64,000 nt of DNA from Chryseobacterium scophthalmum (GTDB lineage: Bacteria; Bacteroidota; Bacteroidia; Flavobacteriales; Weeksellaceae). Positions 8,290 through 16,191 of this stretch are shown piece by piece (position 1 is the first letter of the stretch; each line of letters begins with the position of its first letter). The position numbers and the translations under genes were made by a program. The stretch lies in assembly GCF_900143185.1 (NCBI RefSeq), contig NZ_FSRQ01000001.1, positions 930,001 to 994,000 of the forward strand, written 5' to 3'. The notes under the pieces were generated by a model. That model worked only from the letters and a program-made list of their open reading frames with translations. It was not told the origin of the DNA and searched no databases.

Positions 8290-8345
8290 GTTTAAAGTTT
8301 AAGGTTTAATGTTCAAGATTTGAGATTTGACGTTTGAAATTTAAA
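8290..8345. repeat. Eight-unit heptanucleotide array between etfB and etfA
   Basis: Eight consecutive 7-base units are visible without any phase change: GTTTAAA, GTTTAAG, GTTTAAT, GTTCAAG, ATTTGAG, ATTTGAC, GTTTGAA, ATTTAAA. The consensus is RTTTRAN. The adjoining 8346-8390 continues less regularly with words of the opposite strand (AATCAAA, TTGAATC), so a hairpin is possible. The array lies inside the etfBA transcript. Confidence 0.85.
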
Positions 8346-8391
8346 CTCCGAATCAAACCACTTGAATCTTTTACTTTTTACTTGGTTCTTA

Positions 8392-9138
8392 TTAAATCAC
8401 TTTAGCTTCCTCGTGAAGAAGTCTTACCAACTCATCTAAATTATCCGGAGAAACGATCTTCACAGCTGCTCTTGGTGGAACAGAATCATAAGAAACTCCC
8501 TGAACTTTCACCTCAGATGAAGTAGGCTCTACAACCTGCAAAGGTTTTGTTCTTGCAGACATAATTCCTCTCATGTTTGGAATAATCAAATCTTTTTCGT
8601 CAACTAATCCTTTCTGACCAGCAATTACAGCAGGTAATTTCACAGAAATAGTTTCTTTACCACCTTCAATTTCTCTTACAGCAGTCGCCTCAGCTCCGTT
8701 CACATCCAAACCAACAGAAGCGTTTACAAAAGGTTGATTCAACAACTGAGCAACCATTCCAGGAACAGAACCTCCGTTGTAATCAATCGATTCTTTACCA
8801 CAAAGAATTAAGTCGTATCCTCCATTCTGAGCTACAGAAGCAATTTCTTTCGCTGTAGAATAGCTGTCTTTCGGGTCAAGATTTACTCTTACTCCGTCAT
8901 TTGCACCAATTGCCAAAGCTTTTCTGATTACCGGCTCAGTTCCAGCATCTCCTACGTTTAAAACTGTAACAGTTGCTCCCTGAGATTCTTGTAATTTGAT
9001 TGCTTTCGTTAATGCGAATTCGTCTAACGGATTGATTACCCACTGAATTCCGTTTTTGTCGAATGCAGATTTATCTGCTGTAAAATTGATTTTTGAAGTA
9101 GTATCCGGAACACTACTGATGCAAACTAATATTTTCAT
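8392..9138 (-). CDS. etfB: Electron transfer flavoprotein beta subunit
   Basis: The 248-residue protein begins MKILVCISSVPDT and contains NPLDEFALTKAIKLQE near residue 36, DLILCGKESIDYNGGSVPGM near residue 105, and the C-terminal arm, all typical of EtfB. It binds AMP and part of FAD and docks to acyl-CoA dehydrogenases. The gene is first in the etfBA transcript. The 278-base region upstream holds an 18-bp perfect palindrome at 9365-9382 and a larger stem-loop at 9165-9223, both candidate control sites. Confidence 0.95.
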   Translation of the reverse strand: MKILVCISSVPDTTSKINFTADKSAFDKNGIQWVINPLDEFALTKAIKLQESQGATVTVLNVGDAGTEPVIRKALAIGANDGVRVNLDPKDSYSTAKEIASVAQNGGYDLILCGKESIDYNGGSVPGMVAQLLNQPFVNASVGLDVNGAEATAVREIEGGKETISVKLPAVIAGQKGLVDEKDLIIPNMRGIMSARTKPLQVVEPTSSEVKVQGVSYDSVPPRAAVKIVSPDNLDELVRLLHEEAKVI

Positions 9139-9164
9139 ATGTAGATTTTATTGTTTTTAATTGC

Positions 9165-9223
9165 CATATGTTATCGCTTGTTTCATTGGTAAAAGCGTTT
9201 CCAAATCATGGCGATTTCATATG
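9165..9223. repeat. Stem-loop in the etfB leader
   Basis: CATATGTTATCGC at 9165-9177 is nearly complementary to GCGATTTCATATG at 9211-9223, with a short inner CGCTT/AAGCG pair. It lies between etfB and its probable promoter, so it would be in the 5' untranslated RNA or be part of a dispersed element. The downstream bases to 9270 include a cgccttacggctcc fragment like that near 743. Confidence 0.4.
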
Positions 9224-9364
9224 TTGTTTTAATTATTTTCATTTACCAAATGTCGCCTTACGGCTCCATGTGCGTTATAAATTTTTATTATCAGCCTGTT
9301 AAAATCCTGAGATTTTCGGAAGCTATTTTTGTTTGTTAAGTTTTGTAAATATAAATAAAAAATA

Positions 9365-9382
9365 TATTATGCATGCATAATA
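9365..9382. promoter_or_regulatory. 18-bp perfect palindrome upstream of etfBA
   Basis: TATTATGCATGCATAATA is a perfect 18-bp palindrome with no T tract on either side, so it looks like a dimeric repressor or activator site rather than a terminator. It lies 227 bases before etfB and 35 bases after the end of the short-chain dehydrogenase gene. No regulator gene is adjacent. Confidence 0.4.
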
Positions 9383-9416
9383 CTTATTTAATTATTATTC
9401 AGCGCATTATAAGTTT

Positions 9417-10124
9417 CTAAGACTTTGGTTTTGTTGCTCTAAACTCAATCTTGCTTGGTAAAACTCTTGGATTCATCTTCAAAATATCCAATACCAAATT
9501 CCCCATATCATCCGGCTGAATTTTCCAGGCATCTTTTTCTGAAGGAATATTTCCGTTAAAATTTGTCGCAACTGAGCCCGGCATTATTACAGTAGATTTA
9601 ATATTATACTTTCTTAAATCGATCATAGCAGCCTGAGTAAAGCCTACTACACCAAACTTGGAAGCGTTGTAACCTGTTCCGTTTTCGAAGAAATTGGCTC
9701 CTGCCAAACTTGAAATTGTAATATAATATCCTTCTGTTTTTTTCAATTCTTCCACTGAAGCTTTTAAAGTATGAAAAACTCCAGTTAAGTTGGTATCAAT
9801 CATCTCATTCCATTCTTCGGAACTTAGTTCATCAACAGGTTTGAAAATTCCCAATCCTGCATTTGCAATTACAAAATCTAATCTTCCGAATTTGTCTATG
9901 ATGCTTTTGACTGCATTAGACTCATTATCCATATTTTTAACATCTGAAATCAAACCTAAAACATTAGCTGAATATTGTTTTAATTCATTCTCTACTTTCT
10001 CAACCTCTTCTTTTTTTCTTCCCGAAAATGCAACTGAAACATTATTTTGAAGTAATACTTTTGCAATTCCGTATCCTACTCCTTTTGTTCCTCCCGTAAT
10101 ATATGCTACTTTATTTTCTATCAT
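9417..10124 (-). CDS. Short-chain dehydrogenase/reductase
   Basis: This 235-residue classical SDR has the cofactor loop TGGTKGVG at residues 10-17, the NAG motif at 88-90, a catalytic Ser near 138 and the YxxxK pair Tyr152/Lys156 in YNASKFG. The reaction is an NAD(P)-dependent oxidation or reduction of a carbonyl or alcohol; the substrate is unknown. The acidic or basic choice at the end of beta-2 (FSGRKKEEV) favours NADPH because of the Arg-Lys pair. It seems monocistronic, with no partner close enough to suggest a pathway. Confidence 0.9.
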   Translation of the reverse strand: MIENKVAYITGGTKGVGYGIAKVLLQNNVSVAFSGRKKEEVEKVENELKQYSANVLGLISDVKNMDNESNAVKSIIDKFGRLDFVIANAGLGIFKPVDELSSEEWNEMIDTNLTGVFHTLKASVEELKKTEGYYITISSLAGANFFENGTGYNASKFGVVGFTQAAMIDLRKYNIKSTVIMPGSVATNFNGNIPSEKDAWKIQPDDMGNLVLDILKMNPRVLPSKIEFRATKPKS

Positions 10125-10154
10125 TGATTAATCTTTTTAAAACTCTAAAATAAC

Positions 10155-10180
10155 AAAAACGCCCCAATTGGAGCGTTTTT
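10155..10180 (-). terminator. Terminator of the T9SS cargo gene
   Basis: On the minus strand AAAAACGCTCC pairs with GGGGCGTTTTT across an AATT loop, with one G-U wobble that only works in the minus-strand RNA. It lies 25 bases after the stop codon at 10205. Confidence 0.8.
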
Positions 10181-10204
10181 AATATACTGAGATTGATCAG
10201 TAAT

Positions 10205-11128
10205 TTATTTTTTGATGAATTTTTCTGTAGAAACACCATCTTTTGTTTCAACATTGATTAAATAAGTTCCTGCTGGAAGACTTCTAACATCTACTTTGTC
10301 GCCATCTAATTTTACATTTATATTTTTACCAGAAATATCAAAAACAGAAACACTGCCTATTTTATTTTCCGTTTTAATCGCCAAGAAATCTGTAGTTGGA
10401 TTAGGATATACTGATAGTAATTGTTTTTTAGCAATTGCATCGTTTACACCTAAATTAACGCGATCAACTGAAAAAGTATCAATACCTATAATATCCGAAT
10501 TAGCACCTGTAGTTCCACCATTTGTTACAAAATATCTGAAACCGAATTTTATAGGAACAGGCGTACTACCAACTCCAGTGATAGTAAAACTATATTGAGT
10601 CCAAGTTTTTGGATACACAAAGCCGGCTGCAAGTGCAGAATTTATCGTAACTCCAAGAGTAGTAAAAGAACCGAGATCCGTAGGACCTGTTGAAGGCACT
10701 ACGGTTGTGGCTGCAGTACTATAGCGCAATTCCAAACGGTCTGGATAATCCATTGTTCCGTCAGTTCCTTTTCTGCTGTAAAAGCTAACTACATCACCAT
10801 CTTTAACATTAACAACAGGACTAATCAACCAATTACTTATAGTTCCTGACCCTGTTGTAGATGAATAATTTACTAATGCAAAAGAATTAGCTCCACCAGC
10901 TTGCCCTACTGGAACTCCGCCAATCCCGCTACTAAAAATGGAATTAGTAGATGTAGAGGATGATGTGTAGGTTGCCTTACTCCATATTGTAGTTGCATTA
11001 GCAGAGGTACTTTGATTCGTCATTGCCCAACTTGCAGAAAAAACGGTATCAAAACCATAGCTATAAACATTTTGAGCATTCAATAATCTTAACCCAACTA
11101 GGGCACTTAATAGTAAAATTTTCTTCAT
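10205..11128 (-). CDS. Secreted protein with T9SS type A sorting domain
   Basis: The 307-residue protein has a signal peptide (MKKILLLSALVGLRLLNAQN), a central choice-of-anchor-J-like beta domain (SNWLISPVVNVKDGDVVSFY near residues 98-118), and a C-terminal sorting domain from about residue 237 (LSVYPNPTTDFLAIKT ... LPAGTYLINVETKDG) ending KFIKK. It should cross the inner membrane by Sec and the outer membrane by the type IX system, with loss of the C-terminal domain. No catalytic site is visible, so it may be an adhesin or a glycan-binding protein. It is flanked by its own terminator and seems to be a single-gene unit. Confidence 0.85.
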   Translation of the reverse strand: MKKILLLSALVGLRLLNAQNVYSYGFDTVFSASWAMTNQSTSANATTIWSKATYTSSSTSTNSIFSSGIGGVPVGQAGGANSFALVNYSSTTGSGTISNWLISPVVNVKDGDVVSFYSRKGTDGTMDYPDRLELRYSTAATTVVPSTGPTDLGSFTTLGVTINSALAAGFVYPKTWTQYSFTITGVGSTPVPIKFGFRYFVTNGGTTGANSDIIGIDTFSVDRVNLGVNDAIAKKQLLSVYPNPTTDFLAIKTENKIGSVSVFDISGKNINVKLDGDKVDVRSLPAGTYLINVETKDGVSTEKFIKK

Positions 11129-11202
11129 GATATATTAATTTAAGTTATATGCTAAAATTAAAGAAAATAATTCAATCCAACAAAAAATATCAATATTAAA
11201 TA

Positions 11203-11236
11203 AATAATCCTCAAGAAAAATTTCTTAAGGATTATT
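11203..11236 (-). terminator. Terminator of the M20 dipeptidase
   Basis: A 16-bp stem (AATAATCCTTAAGAAA on the minus strand) has one U-G wobble in the minus-strand RNA and almost no loop, so the inner pairs probably open. It lies 22 bases after the dipeptidase stop codon. Confidence 0.7.
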
Positions 11237-11258
11237 ATTTAATAAATTAATTCACTTT

Positions 11259-12641
11259 TTAAGACTTAGAATAATTCTCAAAAAACATTGGGATACTCTC
11301 AATTCCTTTATAGAAATTAAACAAACCGTAATGTTCATTTGGTGAATGAATTGCATCAGAATCTAAACCAAATCCCATCAAGACAGATTTAGCTCCTAAA
11401 ACCTGCTCAAACATCGATGTAATAGGAATACTTCCTCCTCCTCTGTATGGAAGAACTTCCTTCCCGAAAGCAGTTTGCATTGCATTTTTAGCCGCCAAAT
11501 ATTCTTTGGTATCGGTTGGTAAAACATAAGGCATTCCACCGTGATGTGGAGTAACTTTTACTCTTACATTTGCAGGAGCAATTTTCTCAAAATATTTTGT
11601 AAACTTTTCTGTAATTTCTTCAGGTGTCTGATAAGGAACCAAACGCATCGAAATTTTAGCTGAAGCTTTAGACGGAATTACCGTTTTTGCGCCTTCACCT
11701 GTATAACCACCCCAAATTCCGTTGCAATCTAGTGTAGGACGGATTGAAGTTCTCTCTAAAGTTGTATATCCTTTTTCACCTTCCACATCATTTAAACCAA
11801 TAGATTTTTTAAATTCTGCAGGATTATCTTTCAGCTTATTCATTTCAGCTCTTTCTTCATCAGAAACAGTTTCTACGTTGTCATAGAAACCATCAATCGT
11901 GATTTGTCCGTCCTCATCAATTAATTTGGTAATCATTCTTGAAAGCACGTGAATAGGATTCGGAACTGCACCTCCATAAAGTCCTGAATGCAAGTCTCTG
12001 TTTGGTCCTTCAACTTCAACCTCTACATAGCTTAAACCTCTTAAACCAGTTGTAACTGTTGGTTGTTCATTGCTGTAAATATGAGTATCTGAAATCAATA
12101 TGCAATCACAAGACAGCTTTTCTTTATTCTCATTTACCCAATCTCCTAGGCTTATAGAACCTACTTCTTCTTCACCTTCTAAGATAAATTTCACATTACA
12201 AGGCAGAGAATTAGTTTGCATCATTGCTTCAAAAGCTTTCACCTGCATAAAAAATTGTCCTTTATCATCTGCTGAACCTCTTGCAAAAATCGCTCCTTCA
12301 GGATGAAGATCAGTTTTTTCAATATAAGGCTCAAAAGGTGGTTTTTTCCATAGTTCTAAAGGATCTGCAGGCTGCACATCGTAGTGACCGTACACCAAAA
12401 CTGTTGGAAGGTTTTCGTCAATTAATTTTTCACCGAAAACGATAGGATATCCTTTTGTTTTGCATATTTCAACATTATCTGCTCCTGCATTTTTAAGGTG
12501 TTCTGCACAAACTTCAGCACATTTTAAAACGTCATTGCTGTAAGCCGGATCGGCAGAAATAGAAGGAATTCTAAGTAACTCAAACAATTCATCTACGAAA
12601 CGCTGTTTGTTTTCGTTGATGTAATTTAATGTTTCTTGCAT
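11259..12641 (-). CDS. M20 family metallodipeptidase
   Basis: The 460-residue protein is a full-length M20 peptidase of the carnosinase / PepV-like group, which cleaves dipeptides with two zinc ions in the cytoplasm. Metal and catalytic residues are visible: His86 and Asp88 in VYGHYDVQP, the bridging Asp125 in GSADDKG, the Glu pair near 157-158 in LEGEEEVGS, and a late His in SDAIHSPNEHYG. The lid or dimerisation domain lies in the middle (about 205-330, VEGPNRDLHSGLYGGAVPNP). No signal peptide is present. It appears to be a single gene with its own terminator. Confidence 0.9.
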   Translation of the reverse strand: MQETLNYINENKQRFVDELFELLRIPSISADPAYSNDVLKCAEVCAEHLKNAGADNVEICKTKGYPIVFGEKLIDENLPTVLVYGHYDVQPADPLELWKKPPFEPYIEKTDLHPEGAIFARGSADDKGQFFMQVKAFEAMMQTNSLPCNVKFILEGEEEVGSISLGDWVNENKEKLSCDCILISDTHIYSNEQPTVTTGLRGLSYVEVEVEGPNRDLHSGLYGGAVPNPIHVLSRMITKLIDEDGQITIDGFYDNVETVSDEERAEMNKLKDNPAEFKKSIGLNDVEGEKGYTTLERTSIRPTLDCNGIWGGYTGEGAKTVIPSKASAKISMRLVPYQTPEEITEKFTKYFEKIAPANVRVKVTPHHGGMPYVLPTDTKEYLAAKNAMQTAFGKEVLPYRGGGSIPITSMFEQVLGAKSVLMGFGLDSDAIHSPNEHYGLFNFYKGIESIPMFFENYSKS

Positions 12642-12741
12642 TGTAAATTAAATTTTGTTAAAATTAAAAAAATTGTATCGCCACAGCAAACAAATTAGCT
12701 TTAATTTCTTTTGAAAAAATTTAATCTTGTTTCAACAAAAA

Positions 12742-12763
12742 AATCCTGCAAAAAAGCAGGATT
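12742..12763 (-). terminator. Terminator of the small lipoprotein gene
   Basis: AATCCTGC / GCAGGATT forms an 8-bp stem over a 6-base loop, and the minus strand continues with seven T residues. It lies 23 bases after the stop codon at 12786. Confidence 0.8.
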
Positions 12764-12785
12764 CATATATTTTATTTTCAGAAAA

Positions 12786-13058
12786 TTAGTGCTCTGCTTT
12801 TGCAGGCTCTTGTTTCTTTGCAGCAGTAGAATCAGTTTTTGGAGCTTCAGTTCCGTGAGCATCTTTAGCTGGTTCTGCATGTGCAGGAGCCGCCGCTTCG
12901 TGAGCTGTACCATGAGCTTCTGAACCACCTTGATGATCATCAGAATATCTTTCTGTACCTTCTTCCAGTTTGATGATATTTTTATTCCCTCCAGCCTGGA
13001 TTTTTTTACAGCTTACCGCTACCGTTGCAAGAGCTAAACATATAACTAATTTTTTCAT
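12786..13058 (-). CDS. Small lipoprotein, Ala/Glu/His rich
   Basis: The 90-residue product starts MKKLVICLALATVAVSCKK, a lipoprotein signal with the lipobox AVSC and Cys17 as the lipidated residue. The mature part is short and low in complexity, rich in Ala, Glu, His, Lys and Pro, so it is probably disordered and tethered to a membrane. No family is recognised. It has its own terminator and a plausible -7 box about 100 bases upstream. The periodic HGTEAP / AHGTAHEAAAPAHAEPA words could bind metal, but that is a guess. Confidence 0.75.
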   Translation of the reverse strand: MKKLVICLALATVAVSCKKIQAGGNKNIIKLEEGTERYSDDHQGGSEAHGTAHEAAAPAHAEPAKDAHGTEAPKTDSTAAKKQEPAKAEH

Positions 13059-13156
13059 ATGCAGATATTTATTTTTAAATCTAATGAAATCACTTTATCG
13101 ATCGATGTTTGTTGCTCAAACAATCTTTGCGATTTCTTCTATAATTTTTTATTGCC

Positions 13157-13164
13157 CAAAAGTA
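13157..13164 (-). promoter_or_regulatory. -7 box upstream of the small lipoprotein gene
   Basis: On the minus strand the bases read TACTTTTG, a TAnnTTTG match about 100 bases from the start codon at 13058. Confidence 0.35.
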
Positions 13165-13192
13165 AGAAATATTGCATTTTTCGGCAACATTT

Positions 13193-14344
13193 TTAGACTG
13201 ATTTTAATATTATTTTACCTTTTTTGGATTGTGTAAAAATAAGATATTGATTTCCGCCATCTTTCAACTGATATTTCTTCTTGATTTCTTCAGGTTTTAA
13301 AGGATAATTTTTTGAAATCAAATTAAACTGTTCTTTCTTTTTAATCTGTTTTGAATCAATCACTTCCATTTCTAAAATTCTTCCAGGAAAATCTTCAATT
13401 TTAATTTCAGAAGTATACAAATGGGTATTCGGATGTAGTTTTTTAAGTTTAAACTGTTCTGAAATCAGATTGAAAATCCCTGCTTTGAGAATGGTATTAT
13501 TCGGAATATAAATAAATTTTTGAGGTTCTGAATATTCAGCTTCTGAATGTTTTTCAGCATTTATTTCAAAACTAAAATCTTTTTCATCGCTTTCAAGATT
13601 AATACATTTACAAATAATTTCTCCTGAATAATTTTTAGAAAGAAAAACCACAATCTCTTTTACATCATTTTTAACGGCAATAATTTCAATTTTAGAAATG
13701 TTTTTTAAAACCGAAATCAGATATTTTAAATCAATTAAAGGCGAAAGTTTTATAATGACTTCTTCCGAAATAGAAAGCAATTGATCCTGAATTTCCAGAA
13801 TATTTGGCGAAAGATCTTCAAGCAGAAAAACTTTATTTTTATTTTGATCTCTTCGAGCCGGATCAAGATAAATTACATCAAAATTTTCTTCGTTTTCAAT
13901 AAGAAAATCTTCCAGTTTTAAGTCAATAAAGCTTGCTTTCTTGCCCAAAACAATCCAATTATGTTGTACAATATCTAAAAGTTCTTTATTTTGTTCAACT
14001 AAAGTAATCTCATGAAAATTTTTAGATAAATAATAAGCATCAATCCCAAAACCACTCGTTAAATCGATGAATTTCTGTCCTTTTAAAATTTCTGATTTGT
14101 AAAAAGCTGTTTTTTCTGAAGAAGACTGTTCGAGATTGAGTTGTGGCGGAAAAATAATTCCGTCTTGTAAAAGAAATGGAAACTTTTTCTGAGCAACCTG
14201 TTTTCCTTTAATCTGCTGAACAATTTCCTGCATAGAAACTTCAGGAAACGGAGATTTTTTTAATAATAAAGAATGCAGATCTGCGGTGAGATTTGCATTG
14301 ATGTAGTTTTGAATGTCTTTATTTAAAATTATTTTATTTAACAC
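13193..14344 (-). CDS. Class I SAM-dependent methyltransferase with THUMP-like domain
   Basis: The 383-residue protein has a Rossmann methyltransferase core at about residues 90-240: motif I is DLTSGFGIDAYYLSK, the acidic end of beta-2 is LVEQNKELLD, and motif IV is VIYLDPARRDQ. The C-terminal third matches the THUMP-like module that follows such domains in Bacteroidota. The family is usually annotated as a class I methyltransferase; an RNA substrate is a reasonable guess but is not shown. The gene is followed at its 5' side by a dispersed inverted repeat (14369-14451) and then by the methylmalonyl-CoA mutase gene. Confidence 0.8.
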   Translation of the reverse strand: MLNKIILNKDIQNYINANLTADLHSLLLKKSPFPEVSMQEIVQQIKGKQVAQKKFPFLLQDGIIFPPQLNLEQSSSEKTAFYKSEILKGQKFIDLTSGFGIDAYYLSKNFHEITLVEQNKELLDIVQHNWIVLGKKASFIDLKLEDFLIENEENFDVIYLDPARRDQNKNKVFLLEDLSPNILEIQDQLLSISEEVIIKLSPLIDLKYLISVLKNISKIEIIAVKNDVKEIVVFLSKNYSGEIICKCINLESDEKDFSFEINAEKHSEAEYSEPQKFIYIPNNTILKAGIFNLISEQFKLKKLHPNTHLYTSEIKIEDFPGRILEMEVIDSKQIKKKEQFNLISKNYPLKPEEIKKKYQLKDGGNQYLIFTQSKKGKIILKSV

Positions 14345-14368
14345 AGATTTGTAGATTCTTTGAAAGAG

Positions 14369-14451
14369 ATGCTTCGACTTCGCTCAGCATGACAACGTAA
14401 TAAAATGACGTAGTAATATTAGAAATGTCATGCTGAGCGGAGTCGAAGCAT
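14369..14451. repeat. Dispersed inverted repeat element with 26-nt arms
   Basis: Arms at 14369-14394 and 14426-14451 are complementary at 25 of 26 positions, enclosing a 31-base spacer. The arm sequence runs from ATGCTTCGACT through CGCTCAGCATGACA. It is too long and lacks the T tract of a simple terminator, and it has the look of a MITE-like or REP-like intergenic element; similar TGTCATnCTGAGC ends are common between genes of flavobacteria. It sits between mutA and the methyltransferase gene. Confidence 0.8.
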
Positions 14452-14565
14452 TTTTTATTTTAATAATCGCTTATTAATAAAACTATTTATTTTTTCCCAA
14501 TCCTTCAAATTTTCTGAAATAACAAATGATAAGTATATTCAAATACACAATTTATTGCCTTTTCA

Positions 14566-15729
14566 TTATTCAAACATTTCAGCCCAACGAACGGCTTTTA
14601 ATTCATTTTGATGATATAATTCCTCAATAGATTTTTTTAGCTCTAATTTGGGGTATAAATTAACGCCAATCAGTTTTATTTTACCTTCTTCCACCCATTT
14701 TTGTTCTTCAACAGCGTGATCGTAGATGTTTTTCTGGATAATTCCTTGTTTTAAAAGTTCCAGATAACCTCCTTTTTCTTCGATTTCAACAAAGAATTCC
14801 CAAGATTTATCAGCGATTTGATTGGTAATATCTTCTATGTAATAACTTCCGTTGGATGCGTCTTCAAAGACATTGATGATACTTTCGTAAGCCAAGACAA
14901 TCTGTTGTTTAAAAGAAATTTCTTCTGAATTTTCTGTGCTTTTTTCAACCAGATAATTCGTACTGTAAACCGCATCTGCTCCACCAATCATGGCAGAAGC
15001 CAATTCTAAAGTCGAGCGAATAAGATTATTTTCATTATCTGAAATTGATTTATTTCTAAGTGAGGTTTCAGCAAAAATATATGGAATCTCGTTTAAATCA
15101 TATTCTTTAGATAACTGATTAAAAACCAATTTAAAAGCACGGATTTTAGCCATTTCAAAGAAATAGTTTCCTCCGACAGCAATCCTAAAAATCAGCTTAT
15201 TGATGATTTCTGCTCCGTAAATTTCAATCAATTCTTTAGTTTTTGCCAAAGCAATCCCCAATTGCTGATAAATTGCAGCTCCGGCATTTTGATGAAGCGA
15301 AATATCTACACAAATATTTCTTTTAAAATCTTTTGCCAAAAGCTCTTTTACCAGCTGATCATTAATTTCTGCATTTTGTTCATTAAAAACATCAATCAAA
15401 GAGAAATATTGATCTTCATCTTGCGGACTGATGTGCTCTGCCAAATCCTTATTGTTAACAAAAACAGTTTTTCCTACAAGATTTTCTACATTTTCATTCA
15501 ATAAAAATGCAAAAACATCATCTTCAAGACTTTCGTGGTATGTTGCTACCAAATGGGTGCTTTCTTCTACTTTCGGAAGGTTTACCATTGGTTTTTCCAC
15601 AGAATTATAAAAAGGTTTTACATCAATTCCTTCTAAATTTTCTTTTTTCAGGATCGTGTAAATATCTTCCGTTTTAAGTTGTTTTTTAACAAGATTTTTC
15701 CAGCTTGAGAAAGTTTCTGAATTTGACAT
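14566..15729 (-). CDS. mutA: Methylmalonyl-CoA mutase small (beta) subunit
   Basis: The 387-residue protein matches the small subunit of the two-subunit B12 enzyme that interconverts methylmalonyl-CoA and succinyl-CoA. It has the TIM-barrel-like segment ending around VDISLHQNAGAAIYQQLGIA and RSTLELASAMIGGADAVYST, but no C-terminal cobalamin-binding domain with DxHxxG, as expected for the noncatalytic subunit. The usual small subunit is longer (about 600 residues in actinobacteria); Bacteroidota versions are shorter. The large catalytic subunit is not next to it and is not in the window. It follows uridine kinase and a DivIC-like gene on the same strand. Confidence 0.85.
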   Translation of the reverse strand: MSNSETFSSWKNLVKKQLKTEDIYTILKKENLEGIDVKPFYNSVEKPMVNLPKVEESTHLVATYHESLEDDVFAFLLNENVENLVGKTVFVNNKDLAEHISPQDEDQYFSLIDVFNEQNAEINDQLVKELLAKDFKRNICVDISLHQNAGAAIYQQLGIALAKTKELIEIYGAEIINKLIFRIAVGGNYFFEMAKIRAFKLVFNQLSKEYDLNEIPYIFAETSLRNKSISDNENNLIRSTLELASAMIGGADAVYSTNYLVEKSTENSEEISFKQQIVLAYESIINVFEDASNGSYYIEDITNQIADKSWEFFVEIEEKGGYLELLKQGIIQKNIYDHAVEEQKWVEEGKIKLIGVNLYPKLELKKSIEELYHQNELKAVRWAEMFE

Positions 15730-15731
15730 AA

Positions 15732-15825
15732 ATGATGGGTAATATGTAATGGGTAATGAACAATTTTGATCCGCTTATTTATTTTAAATTGACAGCGACT
15801 CTAATTGACATTCACAGTTCACGTT
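15732..15825. repeat. Heptamer repeat patches in the mutA leader
   Basis: Five 7-base units run from 15732: ATGATGG, GTAATAT, GTAATGG, GTAATGA, ACAATTT. After a break, 15786-15825 continues with TTGACAG, CGACTCT, AATTGAC, ATTCACA, GTTCACG. The first patch resembles the one after the E2 gene at 35606. The region is the 101-base spacer between mutA and the DivIC-like gene. Confidence 0.6.
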
Positions 15826-15830
15826 AAAGT

Positions 15831-16187
15831 TTATTTTTTAGCAATATTTGCGCTGTCTACAACGAGGATGAAGATCTCTTCGTTAGGCTTTTTCATAAAA
15901 TAATTTTCTCTGGCGTATTTTTCTTTTTCAGACTTATTATTCATCAGTTTTTTGTAGAATTTATCATTCTTTTCGTATTCCGATTTGTAATAATCGAGCT
16001 GTTCTTCGTACTTATTAATTTCGCCATTGAGCTCATGGATTACCAAAAAAGAAGTTTGATCAAAGAAAATCATCCACACCAAAAACAAGAAAATCGTCAG
16101 AATATATTTGTTTAAAACATAACTCTGAAAAAATTTAAAAATTTCAGATTTTGGTTTGATATCTTTAATAAGTTCTTTTTCTGCCAT
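15831..16187 (-). CDS. FtsB/DivIC-like septum formation protein
   Basis: The 118-residue protein has a short cytoplasmic N-terminus, one transmembrane helix near residues 27-45 (NKYILTIFLFLVWMIFF) and a periplasmic coiled coil near 50-90 (NGEINKYEEQLDYYKSEYEK). It ends with the YARENYFMKKPNEEIFIL segment typical of FtsB/DivIC proteins, which join FtsL and FtsQ/DivIB in the division complex. The start is 4 bases after the uridine kinase stop, so the genes are cotranscribed, an arrangement I believe is conserved in flavobacteria. Confidence 0.85.
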   Translation of the reverse strand: MAEKELIKDIKPKSEIFKFFQSYVLNKYILTIFLFLVWMIFFDQTSFLVIHELNGEINKYEEQLDYYKSEYEKNDKFYKKLMNNKSEKEKYARENYFMKKPNEEIFILVVDSANIAKK

Positions 16188-16191
16188 TTTT

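Noticed and set aside
8290..8345. CRISPR-like array
   Set aside because: The repeat unit is 7 bases with no spacers of a different sequence, and no cas gene is present in the window.
9417..10124. 3-ketoacyl-ACP/CoA reductase (fabG or phaB)
   Set aside because: It is a classical SDR, but no sequence feature identifies the substrate, and the nearby thiolase is 7 kb away in a different transcript.
12701..12940. 79-residue reading frame overlapping the small lipoprotein gene
   Set aside because: It overlaps in another frame the small lipoprotein, which has a clear lipobox, and it crosses the terminator hairpin at 12742.
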